From: Thiohalomonas sp041685045
GTDB lineage: Bacteria > Pseudomonadota > Gammaproteobacteria > Thiohalomonadales > Thiohalomonadaceae
NCBI GenBank assembly: GCA_041685045.1
Contig: JAWLGP010000008.1
Location: 121,285 to 185,284, forward strand
Direction of reading: 5' to 3'
Length of the DNA stretch: 64,000 nucleotides
In this document: positions 37,177 to 46,218 of the stretch, piece by piece
Layout: each line of letters opens with the position of its first letter
Position numbering within the stretch: the stretch's first letter is position 1
Translations under genes and position numbers: made by a program
Notes under the pieces: generated by a model
Database searches by the model: none
Told to the model about the DNA's origin: nothing
Seen by the model: the letters and a program-made list of their open reading frames with translations, nothing else

Positions 37177-38979
37177 CTACCCCGTCAGCCAGAGCTGACG
37201 CCGCTTCAACACCTCCGCCTCCGCCTCATCCAGCGTCAGATAACAGGTATCGAGCGGCCGCTCGCCCAGCTCCACGTCGATCTCCAGCAACTCATCGCGC
37301 CGGAAGGCGTGTAGCCGAACCCGGTCGCCGGGCTGATGCCGCTTCAACAGCCGCTCCAAACTCCCCCGGTCCGCCTTCAGCCCCTCCACCGCGATAATGA
37401 CATCGCCCGCCGAAAGCCCCGCGTTCATCGCCGGGCGCCCCTCGAAACAGAACTGAATCCGCGTCTCGCTGGCATTCGGATCCAGGCGAACGCCGAGGTC
37501 GGGGCCCGCGGTTGAGTCCTGCACCGGCTTGCCGCCCTTGTCGCTGTCCGACTCGGTCGCCCGCAGGTGCAAGCCGACCCCGACCGAGTTCAGCAACTCC
37601 TCCAGCGGCAGGTCGTCGGTGCTGTATAACGCCTGCTGGAAAAAGGGGCCCAACGGGATCTCGGCAAACCGCTCGATCACCGCCTCCAACTCCGTCTCCG
37701 CGATCCCTCGGCCGGTCTTGCCGTACTCGGCCCACAACCCGCGCATCACGTCATCCAGCGAACGGCGCGATTCGGTGTCGCGCCGGATCAGCAGGTCCAG
37801 CGCCAGCGCGATCAGGGCACCCTTGGCGTAGTAGCTGACGATGGCGTTGGGGGCGTTCTCGTCCTGCTTGTAGAACTTGGTCCAGGCGTCGAAGCTCGAT
37901 TCGGTGACACTCTGGCGCTGGCGCCCCGGCGTGCGCAGCACCCGGGTGATGGTTTGGCCCAGCAGTTCGAGATAGCTCTCGGGGCTGATCAGGCCGCTGC
38001 GCACCAGGGCCAGTTCGTCGTAGTAGGAGGTGATCCCCTCGAACGCCCACAGCAGGCGGGTGTGGACCTCGCCCGAGAGGTCGTACGGGGTGAAGGCGGC
38101 CGGCTTGATCCGTTTGACGTTCCAGGTGTGGAAGTACTCGTGGCTGCACAGCCCGAGGAAGTTGCGGTAGCCCTCGTCGGGTTCACCGAGGCCGGGCCGC
38201 GGCAAGTCGTCGCGCTTGCAGATCAGCGCCGTGGAGGCGCGGTGCTCAAGCCCGCCGTAGCCGTCGCCCACCGCCATGGTGAGGAACAGGTAGCGGTCGG
38301 TCGGAAACTCGCCGAACAGCCCGACGTGGTAGCTGCACACCTTCTGCAGGTCGGTGGCGAGGCGGGCGCTGTCCGCCTGCTGACGGCCGGTAATCGCCAT
38401 GGCGTGGGGGCGGCCGGCCACCTCGAACTCCAGCAGGGTGAAGCGGCCCATCTCGATGGGGTGGTCGACCAGTTCGTCGTAATCGCCGGCCTGGTAATGG
38501 CCAAAGCCGAAGGCGGCGGCGCCGGCACTCGGCAGGGTGGTGGCGATCCGCCAGTCGCTGAACGCCTCTCCGGGCGGCGGCAGGATCTCGACGGCGCACG
38601 GGTCGCCCTCGCGGCCGTGCACCTTGAGAAACAGGCTGGTGCCGTTGAAGAAGCCGTGGGTGGCGTCGAAGTGGGCCCCGCGCACCGACAGGTCCCAGCA
38701 GTAGACCTCGTATTCGACCGTGAGCGCTCCGGCGCAGGGCGCGCAACGCCAAGTCTGTTTATCCACCTTCTCCACCGCAACCGGCTCATCACCGCAACGG
38801 GCGCTGAGCCCGACCACATGCTTCGCGAAATCACGAATCATGTAGCTGCCCGGGATCCACGCGGCCATGGACAGACTCTGGCCGGCCGGGTCGGGTTCGG
38901 TGATCGCCAGCGTGACGCGGACGCGGTGCGCGTGCGGAAGGTAGGGATCGAGCCGGTAAGAAAGGGCTTCCGGGGGCAT
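37177..38979 (-). CDS. M61 family peptidase with C-terminal PDZ domain
   Basis: 600 residues. The N-terminal beta domain (VRVTLAITEPDPAGQSLSMA) leads to a gluzincin catalytic domain with CSHEYFHTWNVKRIKP (HEYFH around 278-282, zinc ligands) and the downstream ITSYYDELALVRSG glutamate helix. The PDZ domain starts near 505 (RLDPNASETRIQFCF; AGLSAGDVIIAVEGL). M61 glycyl aminopeptidases of this type act on peptides in the cytoplasm or periplasm. No clear signal peptide is present. AGGAGG precedes the ATG at 38979. Its final 55 bp have been duplicated just downstream. Confidence 0.9.
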   Translation of the reverse strand: MPPEALSYRLDPYLPHAHRVRVTLAITEPDPAGQSLSMAAWIPGSYMIRDFAKHVVGLSARCGDEPVAVEKVDKQTWRCAPCAGALTVEYEVYCWDLSVRGAHFDATHGFFNGTSLFLKVHGREGDPCAVEILPPPGEAFSDWRIATTLPSAGAAAFGFGHYQAGDYDELVDHPIEMGRFTLLEFEVAGRPHAMAITGRQQADSARLATDLQKVCSYHVGLFGEFPTDRYLFLTMAVGDGYGGLEHRASTALICKRDDLPRPGLGEPDEGYRNFLGLCSHEYFHTWNVKRIKPAAFTPYDLSGEVHTRLLWAFEGITSYYDELALVRSGLISPESYLELLGQTITRVLRTPGRQRQSVTESSFDAWTKFYKQDENAPNAIVSYYAKGALIALALDLLIRRDTESRRSLDDVMRGLWAEYGKTGRGIAETELEAVIERFAEIPLGPFFQQALYSTDDLPLEELLNSVGVGLHLRATESDSDKGGKPVQDSTAGPDLGVRLDPNASETRIQFCFEGRPAMNAGLSAGDVIIAVEGLKADRGSLERLLKRHQPGDRVRLHAFRRDELLEIDVELGERPLDTCYLTLDEAEAEVLKRRQLWLTG

Positions 38980-38990
38980 GGGCAAGCCTC

Positions 38991-39803
38991 CTAATCGAGC
39001 AGTTCGACGCGGACAAACACGCGCCGGGTCAACGCGTCCTGTTCCTGGGTGGAGTAAAGGATACCGTGCTGATGGTGGCGGTGGGTGTCGCTGCCACCAC
39101 CGATTTCGACCCATTCACCGATGCGTGTCGTGACCGAGGTACTGAGCTGCTGCTGCTCGATCACGCCGCCGCCGGCGGGCGACGGCCGGGCACGGAACGG
39201 CCGGATATCGAGGGCCACCTGCTCCGGCCCGGTCAGGCGCGGACGCACCTCGAAACCGGTATCAACATCGCGATATTCGATGGACTGTTGAACGGTACCG
39301 CCGCCCGGCCCGTATCGGAGCGTCTGCTGCGGCACCGGCAGGGCCTGTCCGGCGCTGATGAAGGCCCAGCCGCCTTCGATGACGCGGATCTGTTGGGCGA
39401 CACGCTCATCGCGCTCGCCCTCGGTGGCGTAGACCTGCACCCGGGGGGGCCCACCACGCCCGACCTCGATATCGACATCGCCGGTTTCGAAACGGCCGTC
39501 GGCCCTGGCCCCGTAGTCCACCACTCGGCCCTGTGCCCCCTGGCGGACGCTGATCATGAACTGGCGGCGCGGCGTGTCGAGCGCGGTCAGCGCCTGCGCC
39601 AACTCGGCCAGATTTTGTGGGCTGCTGCGCACCACCAGGCGGAAACCGCTGCCGGTGACCGTCCCTTCCGGGTCCACCAGCGGCCCCACCACGTCGATGA
39701 GCTCCTCGGCGGACCGATACTGTAGTTCGAAGACCCGGATCTCCGTCTGCGCGTCGGCCGGCAGGGCAAAGAGGAGCAGCAGGAGAATGGCAGCGTGGCG
39801 CAT
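38991..39803 (-). CDS. secretin N-domain/type II-III secretion-like exported protein
   Basis: 270 residues. A signal peptide (AAILLLLLFALPADAQ) precedes FELQYRSAEELIDVVGPLV and LRLVVRSSPQNL-type strands, typical of a secretin N1 domain. A beta-rich half follows (TGFEVRPRLTGPEQVALDI, SVTTRIGEWVEIGG) that resembles a reduced secretin core. It is far too short to form a full outer-membrane channel (usual 500-700 residues). It lies 11 bp upstream of the M61 protease in the same direction, suggesting co-expression in the periplasm. The role is unknown. Confidence 0.72.
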   Translation of the reverse strand: MRHAAILLLLLFALPADAQTEIRVFELQYRSAEELIDVVGPLVDPEGTVTGSGFRLVVRSSPQNLAELAQALTALDTPRRQFMISVRQGAQGRVVDYGARADGRFETGDVDIEVGRGGPPRVQVYATEGERDERVAQQIRVIEGGWAFISAGQALPVPQQTLRYGPGGGTVQQSIEYRDVDTGFEVRPRLTGPEQVALDIRPFRARPSPAGGGVIEQQQLSTSVTTRIGEWVEIGGGSDTHRHHQHGILYSTQEQDALTRRVFVRVELLD

Positions 39804-39817
39804 GGGCGCACTCGTCT

Positions 39818-40330
39818 TCAGATATGCAGGCGACGGACCTGCGGGTCCCCGTAGGAGCGCTCCCAGATCTCTTCGAACTGGCGGCTCAGCTCCCGCGCCG
39901 TCAATGGGTTGTGGAAACTGGCGACACCGTCGAAGCGGCCGGGCAGGGGTTTTCTGAGGTACCCGACCCCGTCGGCGATCAAATAGTTTTCGGTCAGTCC
40001 GGCATACTCCTCGATGGGGGTACGGATCTCCACCCGGCTGGAGAGGCGCTGTGCCAGCGGGATCAATCGGTGCCCCTCTTTCACCGCGCGGGTGACGTCC
40101 TGAACCAGGATCTGCAGGCGGGCCCGCTGATGCTCCCGCGCCATGCGGGCGATGGCCTCCACGAACTCGCTGTTGTCGTAGATCAGCGGGTCGAGGTCGG
40201 TGGTGAAGAGCCAGACGCTGCGCCCGGCCTGGGCGGCCATGCTCTGCACAATGGCGCGATTTTCGTCGGCGCTGGTGAATTCGATGGTTTCGCCGGATTC
40301 GCCGAGGCGGTAGTGGTTGAAGTCCGCCAT
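39818..40330 (-). CDS. phospholipase D-like/DUF7931-type protein
   Basis: 170 residues from MADFNHYRLGESGETIEFTS. The core VWLFTTDLDPLIYDNSEFVEA and RARLQILVQDVTRAVKEGHR looks like one half of a PLD fold, but the HxKxxxxD catalytic motif is not intact; the equivalent region is YLIADGVGYLRKPLPGRFDG. It is therefore probably non-catalytic. AGGAGG precedes the ATG at 40330. It heads the minus-strand trio with the secretin-N and M61 genes, 14 bp before the former. Confidence 0.7.
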   Translation of the reverse strand: MADFNHYRLGESGETIEFTSADENRAIVQSMAAQAGRSVWLFTTDLDPLIYDNSEFVEAIARMAREHQRARLQILVQDVTRAVKEGHRLIPLAQRLSSRVEIRTPIEEYAGLTENYLIADGVGYLRKPLPGRFDGVASFHNPLTARELSRQFEEIWERSYGDPQVRRLHI

Positions 40331-40458
40331 GTAGAACCTCCTGAATGCTATCGGGCCATCATAGCCCATTTGACCCGCCGCCTTCATCGCCGGCCAATTG
40401 GTCGCGCCTGTAGCTCCTTTTGGCGAGCAGGGGCATACTAAGCGGCGAGTTCGATTTC

Positions 40459-40595
40459 ACAGGATTAACAGGATTTTTCAGGATTGACAGGATGGAACAG
40501 CGGTGAGAACCACATGCTTGGCCTGGGTTGAGTACCGGTCACCTGCAACCAATAGGTCTTATCCTGTTCATCCTGAAAAATCCTGGAAATCCTGT
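40459..40595. repeat. ACAGGATT dyad repeat, copy 4
   Basis: Left arm ACAGGATTAACAGGATTTTT with CAGGATTGACAGGAT, right arm ATCCTGTTCATCCTG with AATCCTGGAAATCCTGT. It sits between the divergent PLD-like and LemA genes and so inside their promoter region, unlike the other copies, which follow genes. Confidence 0.82.
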
Positions 40596-40626
40596 TGAAT
40601 ACCAATTGCAGGGGAGGGGAAGGAAC

Positions 40627-41223
40627 ATGTCGATCGGTGGAATGATTTTTCTGGGGTTGATTGCAGTTGTCGTGATCTGGGCCATCGCCATCTACAACGG
40701 GCTGGTGGCGTTGCGGAACCGGTTCAAGAACGCGTTCTCCCAGATCGACGTGCAGTTGCAGCGCCGCTATGACCTCATCCCGAACCTGGTGGAGACCGCC
40801 AAGGGCTACATGAAACACGAGCGGGAGACGCTGGAGGCGGTGATCCAGGCGCGCAACGCCGCGCAGTCCGCCGCTCAGCGGGCCGAGGGCGACCCGACCG
40901 ACGGCCGGGCGATCCAGGCCCTGGCCGGCGCCGAGGGGATGCTCGGCTCGGCGCTCGGCAAGTTCTTTGCCCTGGCCGAGGCCTACCCCGATCTCAAGGC
41001 CAACCAGAACATGATGCAGTTGCAGGAGGAGCTCGCCAGCACCGAGAACCGCATCGCCTTCGCCCGTCAGGCCTACAACGATGCGGTGATGAACTACAAC
41101 AACAAACGCGAGTCCTTCCCCGACCTGCTGGTCGCCAACAACATGGGTTTCAAGGAGGCGAATCTGCTGGAGCTGCCGGAGCCCGAGGCGAGCAAGCCGG
41201 TCAAGGTCTCCTTCGGCAGCTGA
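40627..41223 (+). CDS. lemA: LemA family protein
   Basis: 198 residues. One N-terminal membrane helix (GMIFLGLIAVVVIWAIAIYNG) is followed by the LemA helical core: RFKNAFSQIDVQLQRRYDLIPNLVETAKGYMKHE, and SPDLL-like ESFPDLLVANNMGF near the end. GGGAAGGAAC precedes the ATG. LemA proteins have the bulk of the protein outside the membrane and are usually next to HtpX-type proteases, as here. The function is unknown; membrane quality control is suspected. Confidence 0.93.
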   Translation: MSIGGMIFLGLIAVVVIWAIAIYNGLVALRNRFKNAFSQIDVQLQRRYDLIPNLVETAKGYMKHERETLEAVIQARNAAQSAAQRAEGDPTDGRAIQALAGAEGMLGSALGKFFALAEAYPDLKANQNMMQLQEELASTENRIAFARQAYNDAVMNYNNKRESFPDLLVANNMGFKEANLLELPEPEASKPVKVSFGS

Positions 41224-41235
41224 CGCGTTTAGGCG

Positions 41236-43146
41236 ATGGACTTCTTCCAGGAGCAGGACCGCGCGCGGCGCTCCAGCAACTGGCTGGTGCTGCTGTTTCT
41301 GCTGGCGGTGGTCGGCATCATTGCTGGCGTCTATCTCATCATCGTCCTGCTTTTCGGCTACGCCAACAGCGGACAGGCGACCCAACCGACCCAGTGGTGG
41401 AACCCGGAGCTGCTGCTGTGGACGACCGGCGGGGTCGGGCTGCTGATAGGAAGCGGCAGCCTGTTCAAGGTCATGGCCCTCTCGCGCGGCGGCGGTACCT
41501 CCGTCGCCGAATCCCTCGGCGGCACGTTGGTCTCCCGCGAAACCAATGACCGCCTCGAGCGGCGCCTGCTCAACGTGGTCGACGAAATGGCCATCGCCTC
41601 CGGCGTGCCGGTGCCGCAGGTCTACATCCTCGCCGACGAGCCCAACATCAACGCCTTCGCCGCCGGCACCACCCCCAATGACGCCGTGGTGGCGGTGACC
41701 CGCGGTTGCCTCGAACAACTCACCCGCGACGAATTGCAGGGGGTGGTCGCCCACGAGTTCAGCCACATCTTCAACGGCGACATGCGCCTGAACCTGCGCC
41801 TCATCGGCCTGCTGCACGGCATCCTGCTGCTGGCCCTTCTGGGCCGCATGATCCTGCGCGGCAGCGGCCGCAGCCGCTCCAAGAACTCCGGTGGCGGCAT
41901 GGCGCTCGGCCTTGGGCTGGTGGTGGTCGGCTATCTGGGCGTGTTCTTCGGCAGGCTGATCAAAGCGGCGGTCTCCCGTCAACGCGAGTATCTGGCCGAC
42001 GCCTCCGCCGTGCAGTTCACCCGTCAAACCGATGGCATCGGCGGCGCGCTCAAGAAGATCGGAGGCTACGGGGCGCAGGTGGCGCATCCCAACGCGGAGG
42101 AGGCGAGTCACCTGTTCTTCGGGCAGGGGCTGAGCTACGCGTTCGGCAGCCTGTTCGCCACCCACCCGCCCATCGAAGAGCGCATCGCGAAACTGGACCC
42201 GGCGTTCGCCGCGTTGCAGGCGTCCGCGCAGACGGGCGGGCCGGCCGCCGAAGGTGCGGCGCTTGGCTTTGCCGCCGGCGCTCCCACCGCGGTGTCGGCG
42301 GGCGCACTGCTCGGCAGCGTCGGCAACCCGAATGCGCAGCACGCCGACTATGCCAAGCGGGTGATCGGGCAGTTGTCCGAGCCGGTGTACGCGGATCTGA
42401 ACCGTCGCGAAGGCGTCGCTTCCGTCGTCTACGGTCTGCTGGTGGCCAGTGCAGAGGACCCGGCGGCGATGCTGCGTTCGGTGCTAGACGACACGGCCGT
42501 GGTGGAACGAGCCGCGCAACACGCACGCTGGTTCCGCCAGGCGAACCGTGCGGTTTGGCTGCCGGTGGTCGAACTGGCGCTGCCGGCGTTGCAGGAGTTG
42601 GAGGACGCCGCGCAGTATCGTGTACTCAAGGATGTCGATGCGCTGGTCCGGGCGGATGGTCGCCTGTCGATCTTCGAATTCGCGTTAACGGCCGTCATCG
42701 AGCATTCGCTCAAAGAGCGCTGGCCGAAGCACGCCGCGCGTTCGGTGGATGTGCTGGAGATCCGCCAGGCAATCACAGTCATGCTGTCGTTGCTGGTGCA
42801 TGCGGGGCACAGCGACCCGGCACAGGCGCAGGCCGCGTTCGAAGCGGCAACCAATGTCGCCCCACTGGATGGTCCTTGGCAGCTGCAAGGCCGGGGAGAG
42901 ATCGCGATAAAGGCGCTGGAGTCCGCCCTGGAACGCCTGGGCCGCCTCAACTTCCGCTTCAAACGCCGCCTGATCGAAGCCTGCCTCGCCGCCGTCACCG
43001 CCGACGGCAAGGTCACCATCAACGAAGCCGAACTCCTGCGTGCCATCGGCGCCCGCCTCGATGCCCCGGTGCCGCCCCTGTTCCCGGGGGCATTGGCAGA
43101 TACGGAAGGGGAGAGCACCGCCGCCAAGCTGGAAAACGCCGGCTGA
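41236..43146 (+). CDS. M48 (HtpX-like) metallopeptidase with long C-terminal extension
   Basis: 636 residues, about twice the length of HtpX. Two N-terminal helices (VLLFLLAVVGIIAGVYLIIVLLF and LLLWTTGGVGLLIGSGSLF), the zinc motif HEFSH at 173-177, and helices at about 190-245 carry the M48 core. GQGLSYAFGSLFATHPPIEERI is the usual end. The extra roughly 300 residues are helical and finish in AAVTADGKVTINEAELLRAIGARLD, similar to a TerB-like module. It starts 12 bp after lemA. It probably degrades misfolded membrane proteins, with the C-terminal part as sensor or adaptor (inference). Confidence 0.9.
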   Translation: MDFFQEQDRARRSSNWLVLLFLLAVVGIIAGVYLIIVLLFGYANSGQATQPTQWWNPELLLWTTGGVGLLIGSGSLFKVMALSRGGGTSVAESLGGTLVSRETNDRLERRLLNVVDEMAIASGVPVPQVYILADEPNINAFAAGTTPNDAVVAVTRGCLEQLTRDELQGVVAHEFSHIFNGDMRLNLRLIGLLHGILLLALLGRMILRGSGRSRSKNSGGGMALGLGLVVVGYLGVFFGRLIKAAVSRQREYLADASAVQFTRQTDGIGGALKKIGGYGAQVAHPNAEEASHLFFGQGLSYAFGSLFATHPPIEERIAKLDPAFAALQASAQTGGPAAEGAALGFAAGAPTAVSAGALLGSVGNPNAQHADYAKRVIGQLSEPVYADLNRREGVASVVYGLLVASAEDPAAMLRSVLDDTAVVERAAQHARWFRQANRAVWLPVVELALPALQELEDAAQYRVLKDVDALVRADGRLSIFEFALTAVIEHSLKERWPKHAARSVDVLEIRQAITVMLSLLVHAGHSDPAQAQAAFEAATNVAPLDGPWQLQGRGEIAIKALESALERLGRLNFRFKRRLIEACLAAVTADGKVTINEAELLRAIGARLDAPVPPLFPGALADTEGESTAAKLENAG

Positions 43147-43820
43147 GCGCAAGAGCCGGGGGGGACTACCGCACCGCAATACCGCATACGGGGTGCGCCG
43201 CTCCTACGAGAAACGGCGACACCAAACCCCGGCAGGAATCTCCTGTGGGAGCGTCGTCCCCGGCGCGATAGGGCGTATCCGGCGGCTGGTGCGGTTCGCA
43301 GCGCATTGATGGGCACGTCGCTTCGCTCCTTTGCCCATCCTACATGGCCCCCCGTCAAATTCACGTAGGGTGCGGTGAGGAACGAACCGCACCGGGCCGC
43401 GGCTGGTGCGGTTCGCAAGCTCACCACACTCCATCATTGGCATGTTCGCCCGGCGAAGCCCCCTGTGGGAGGGCCGTCCCCGGCGCGATAGGGCGTATCC
43501 GGTGGCTGGTGCGGTTCGCAGGCTCACCACACCCTTGAGTGCAGCGACCGTATGATGGGCAAAGCGCAGCGTGCCCATCAACAGCGCATTGATGGGCACG
43601 TCGCTTCGCTCCTTTGCCCATCCTACATGGCCCCCCGTCAAATTCACGTAGGGTGCGGTGAGGAACGAACCGCACCGGGCCGCGGCTGGTGCGGTTCGCA
43701 AGCTCACCACACTCCATCATTGGCCTGTTCGCCAGGCGAAGCCCCCTGTGGGAGGGCCGTCCGCGGCGCGATAGGGCGGATCCGGCGGCTGGTGCGGTTC
43801 GCAGGTTCACCACACCCTGA
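43147..43820. repeat. repeat cluster with a 283-bp tandem duplication
   Basis: No gene. The stretch contains GTGGGAGC(G)GTCGTCC hairpin fragments (about 43243, 43463, 43746), GTAGGGTGCGGTGAGG dyads (43364-43432 and about 43647-43715), and GGATGGGCAAAG elements (half at 43308-43343, full at 43554-43626). The order half GGATGGG, CCCCCCGTCAAATTCAC, GTAGGGTG dyad, GTGGGAGG fragment is present twice at a 283-bp period (from 43301 and from 43584), so the cluster grew by tandem duplication of a composite. Confidence 0.85.
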
Positions 43821-44249
43821 CTACAAAATGCGTCGCATATGCCGGTGGGGGATCCCGGCATCGATAAACTCCGGCCCCTCCGCCACAAACCCCAACTTCT
43901 CATAAAGCGGAATCACCGCCGTCTGCGCGTTCAACAACGCCTCACCGAGCCCACGCTCCCGCGCCGCGGCCATGGCGTGCTGCATCAAAGCGGTGCCAAT
44001 GCCACGCCCGCGAAACTCCGCCAACACGGCGACGCGTCCTATATGCCCATCCGGCAGCAACCGGGCCACCCCGGCCACTTCTCCCTCGAAACACGCCAAC
44101 AGATGCACCGCAGTCAAATCGTCCGTGTCCCACTCCAACTCCTTCGGCACCCCCTGTTCGCGGATAAACACCAGCTCACGAATGTGCCGCAGCGCAACCT
44201 GCTCGGGGCCGTGCCAGTCGACGATGCGGATCTCCAGGCTACTCATCAT
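43821..44249 (-). CDS. GNAT family N-acetyltransferase
   Basis: 142 residues. The acetyl-CoA loop is in RVAVLAEFRGRGIGTALM (RGxGIG), preceded by GVARLLPDGHIG and followed by ALLNAQTAVIPLYEKLGF. This pattern is typical of the ElaA/PhnO-like GNAT branch. ATG at 44249 or 44246 overlaps the upstream oxygenase gene by 11 or 8 bp. The substrate is unknown; the coupling to a ribosomal-oxygenase gene suggests but does not prove a translation-related target. Its stop borders the repeat cluster. Confidence 0.88.
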   Translation of the reverse strand: MMSSLEIRIVDWHGPEQVALRHIRELVFIREQGVPKELEWDTDDLTAVHLLACFEGEVAGVARLLPDGHIGRVAVLAEFRGRGIGTALMQHAMAAARERGLGEALLNAQTAVIPLYEKLGFVAEGPEFIDAGIPHRHMRRIL

Positions 44250-45399
44250 CCGGAAAGAACAGGCAGCCGCGGGCGTGGAGATCCAGCAGCAGCGCAATGG
44301 CCTCGGGGTCTGACAAATAAGGTAGAAGCTCGTCGGCCAAATAGCGGCGCTGGCCGGTAAGCAAAACACCCAAACCCGTCAGCGCCGCCGGCAACGGATA
44401 CGCCTCCCCGGCGACAAACAACCGCAAGCCCCCGTCGCGCTCGTAATGGGCAAACCGGGCGTACTCGCTGCGCCAGAGCTCGCCGCACTCCGCCAAACGC
44501 TCGTTGAACTCCGCGGCATCCAGCTCCTCATCCGGCTCAGGCAACCCATGCCCCGGCCGCACCCCGGTGGTGAAGCGGCCGAACCACTCGTCAATGGCGG
44601 CATCTTCCCGCAGCAGCTGCCGGATCTGCGCCCGAATCCGCTCCCGGGCCACCGCGCTGATCTCGCCCGGCGCCGCCTGCGGCTTAAGGTCGGGGTCGGC
44701 ATAGAACTGCTCGGTGTCCATCCCGTCCAGCACATCCGCACAATAGGCGGCGGTCAGCTCCGCCAGCGCCGGCGCCCGGAAGCCGACCGAAATGGTGATG
44801 CAGTCCTCCAGCGCCACCCCGTGGTGGGGAATGCCCGGCGGCAGGTAGAGCATGTCCCCCGGCTCCAGAATCCACTCCTGCTCCGGCACGAAGTCGCGCA
44901 TGATGCGCAGGTCGAGGCCGGGAACGAGATCGTCCTCGCCCGGCGTCTGGTAGCTGATCTGCCAACGGCGCCGGCCTGGCCCCTGGATCAGGAACACGTC
45001 GTAATTGTCGGCGTGCGGCCCGACGGTGCCGTGCTCCGGGGCAAAGGAGACCATCACGTCGTCAAGCCGCCAGTTGGGGATGAAGTTGAAGCGGTCCTGG
45101 AGCAGCGCGAATTCCGGGACGTGCTTGTTGATCTCCTGCACCAGCAGCGTCCAGTGGGTCGGCGGCAGGGCGAGGAAGCGCTCCTCAGTGAACGGCCCGT
45201 GTTCAAGCTGCCACGGCCGCTCGGGACCGTGCTCCTGCAACAGCCGAGACTCGACCTCATCCTCCAGCGCCAGCCCGCCCAACTCCTCCGGCGTGACCGG
45301 GCAGACAAAATCGGGCAGCGCGCCGCGGATGCAGAGCGGTTTCTTTTGCCAGTATTCGGCGAGGAATTGTTCGGGAGTTAACGTGCCGAGGAGGGACAT
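44239..45399 (-). CDS. roxA: JmjC/cupin-like ribosomal protein oxygenase (RoxA/YcfD type)
   Basis: 386 residues, matching YcfD (about 373). The start MSLLGTLTPEQFLAEYWQKK is typical. The 2-oxoglutarate/Fe(II) site reads GPHADNYDVFLIQ (H129, D131) and LPPGIPHHGVAL (H near 193). The C-terminal winged-helix and dimerisation part follows. The E. coli enzyme hydroxylates an arginine of ribosomal protein L16. The ATG at 45399 follows TTCC-rich leader sequence; the longer frame to 45525 crosses a repeat unit and is rejected. It overlaps the GNAT gene. Confidence 0.92.
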   Translation of the reverse strand: MSLLGTLTPEQFLAEYWQKKPLCIRGALPDFVCPVTPEELGGLALEDEVESRLLQEHGPERPWQLEHGPFTEERFLALPPTHWTLLVQEINKHVPEFALLQDRFNFIPNWRLDDVMVSFAPEHGTVGPHADNYDVFLIQGPGRRRWQISYQTPGEDDLVPGLDLRIMRDFVPEQEWILEPGDMLYLPPGIPHHGVALEDCITISVGFRAPALAELTAAYCADVLDGMDTEQFYADPDLKPQAAPGEISAVARERIRAQIRQLLREDAAIDEWFGRFTTGVRPGHGLPEPDEELDAAEFNERLAECGELWRSEYARFAHYERDGGLRLFVAGEAYPLPAALTGLGVLLTGQRRYLADELLPYLSDPEAIALLLDLHARGCLFFPDDE

Positions 45400-45471
45400 T
45401 GTGCTGGAAAATCCTTGTCGCAGAGGCGCGGAGGCGCAGAAGGTGAATAGGTTTATGTGGGAGGCGCCGGT

Positions 45472-46118
45472 TACTCCTGTGGGAGGGCCGTCCCGGCGCG
45501 ATGCGGCGCTCGGCCGGACACCCAAACCTCACGGCTTCGCCCAGCCCCAATCGCGGCGAGGACGCCCCTCCCACAAGGAAACCCGCAGATTCCCGGCGCC
45601 GCAGTGCCGCGCTACTCCTGTGGGAGGGCCGTACCCCATGCGGGGCATAAATCCCCGGCGCGACGCGGCGTTCGGTGGGCCACCCAAACCTCACGGCTTC
45701 GCCCAGCCCCCATCGCGGCGAGGACGCCCCTCCCACAAAGTAACTACAAATTCCCCGGCACCGCGGTGCAGCCTACTCCTGTGGGAGGGCCGTACCCCGT
45801 GCGGGGCATAAATCCCCGGCGCGACGCGGCGTTCGGCGGGGCACCCAAACCCCACGGCTTCGCCCAGCCCCCATCGCGGCGAGGACGCCCCTCCCACAAG
45901 GAAACCCGCAGATTCCCGGCACCGCAGTGCCGCGCTACTCCTGTGGGAGGGCCGTCCCGGCGCGACGCGGCGCTCGGCGGGGCCGCCAAACCCCACGGGC
46001 TTCGCCCAGCCCCAATCGCGGCGAGGACGCCCCTCCCACAAAGCAAACCCGAAAATTTCCGGCGCCGCGGTGCAGCCTACTCCTGTGGGAGGGCCGTACC
46101 CGGCGCGATGCGGCATAG
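45472..46118. repeat. tandem repeat array 1, five units
   Basis: Five units starting at TACTCCTGTGGGAGGGCCGT: 45472, 45613, 45774, 45936 and 46078 (the last cut short). Units are 141-162 bp; the 20-bp difference is an optional ATGCGGGGCATAAATCC insert. Each unit opens with GTGGGAGGGCCGTCC and ends with GAGGACGCCCCTCCCAC, so it is an imperfect inverted repeat that folds into a long hairpin. Between units is a 35-45 bp joint with CCGGCGCCGCGGTGC. Array 2 beyond purB uses the same unit. The long open frames across the array are a by-product and are not listed as genes. Confidence 0.9.
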
Positions 46119-46218
46119 CAAACCTGCACGCAGAACCACATCAAAGCAGACCGCAAAACGAAGCCCCAGAGGCAAACCTAAAAGAAAACTCTGCGCCTCC
46201 GCGTCTCCGCGCCGGGTT

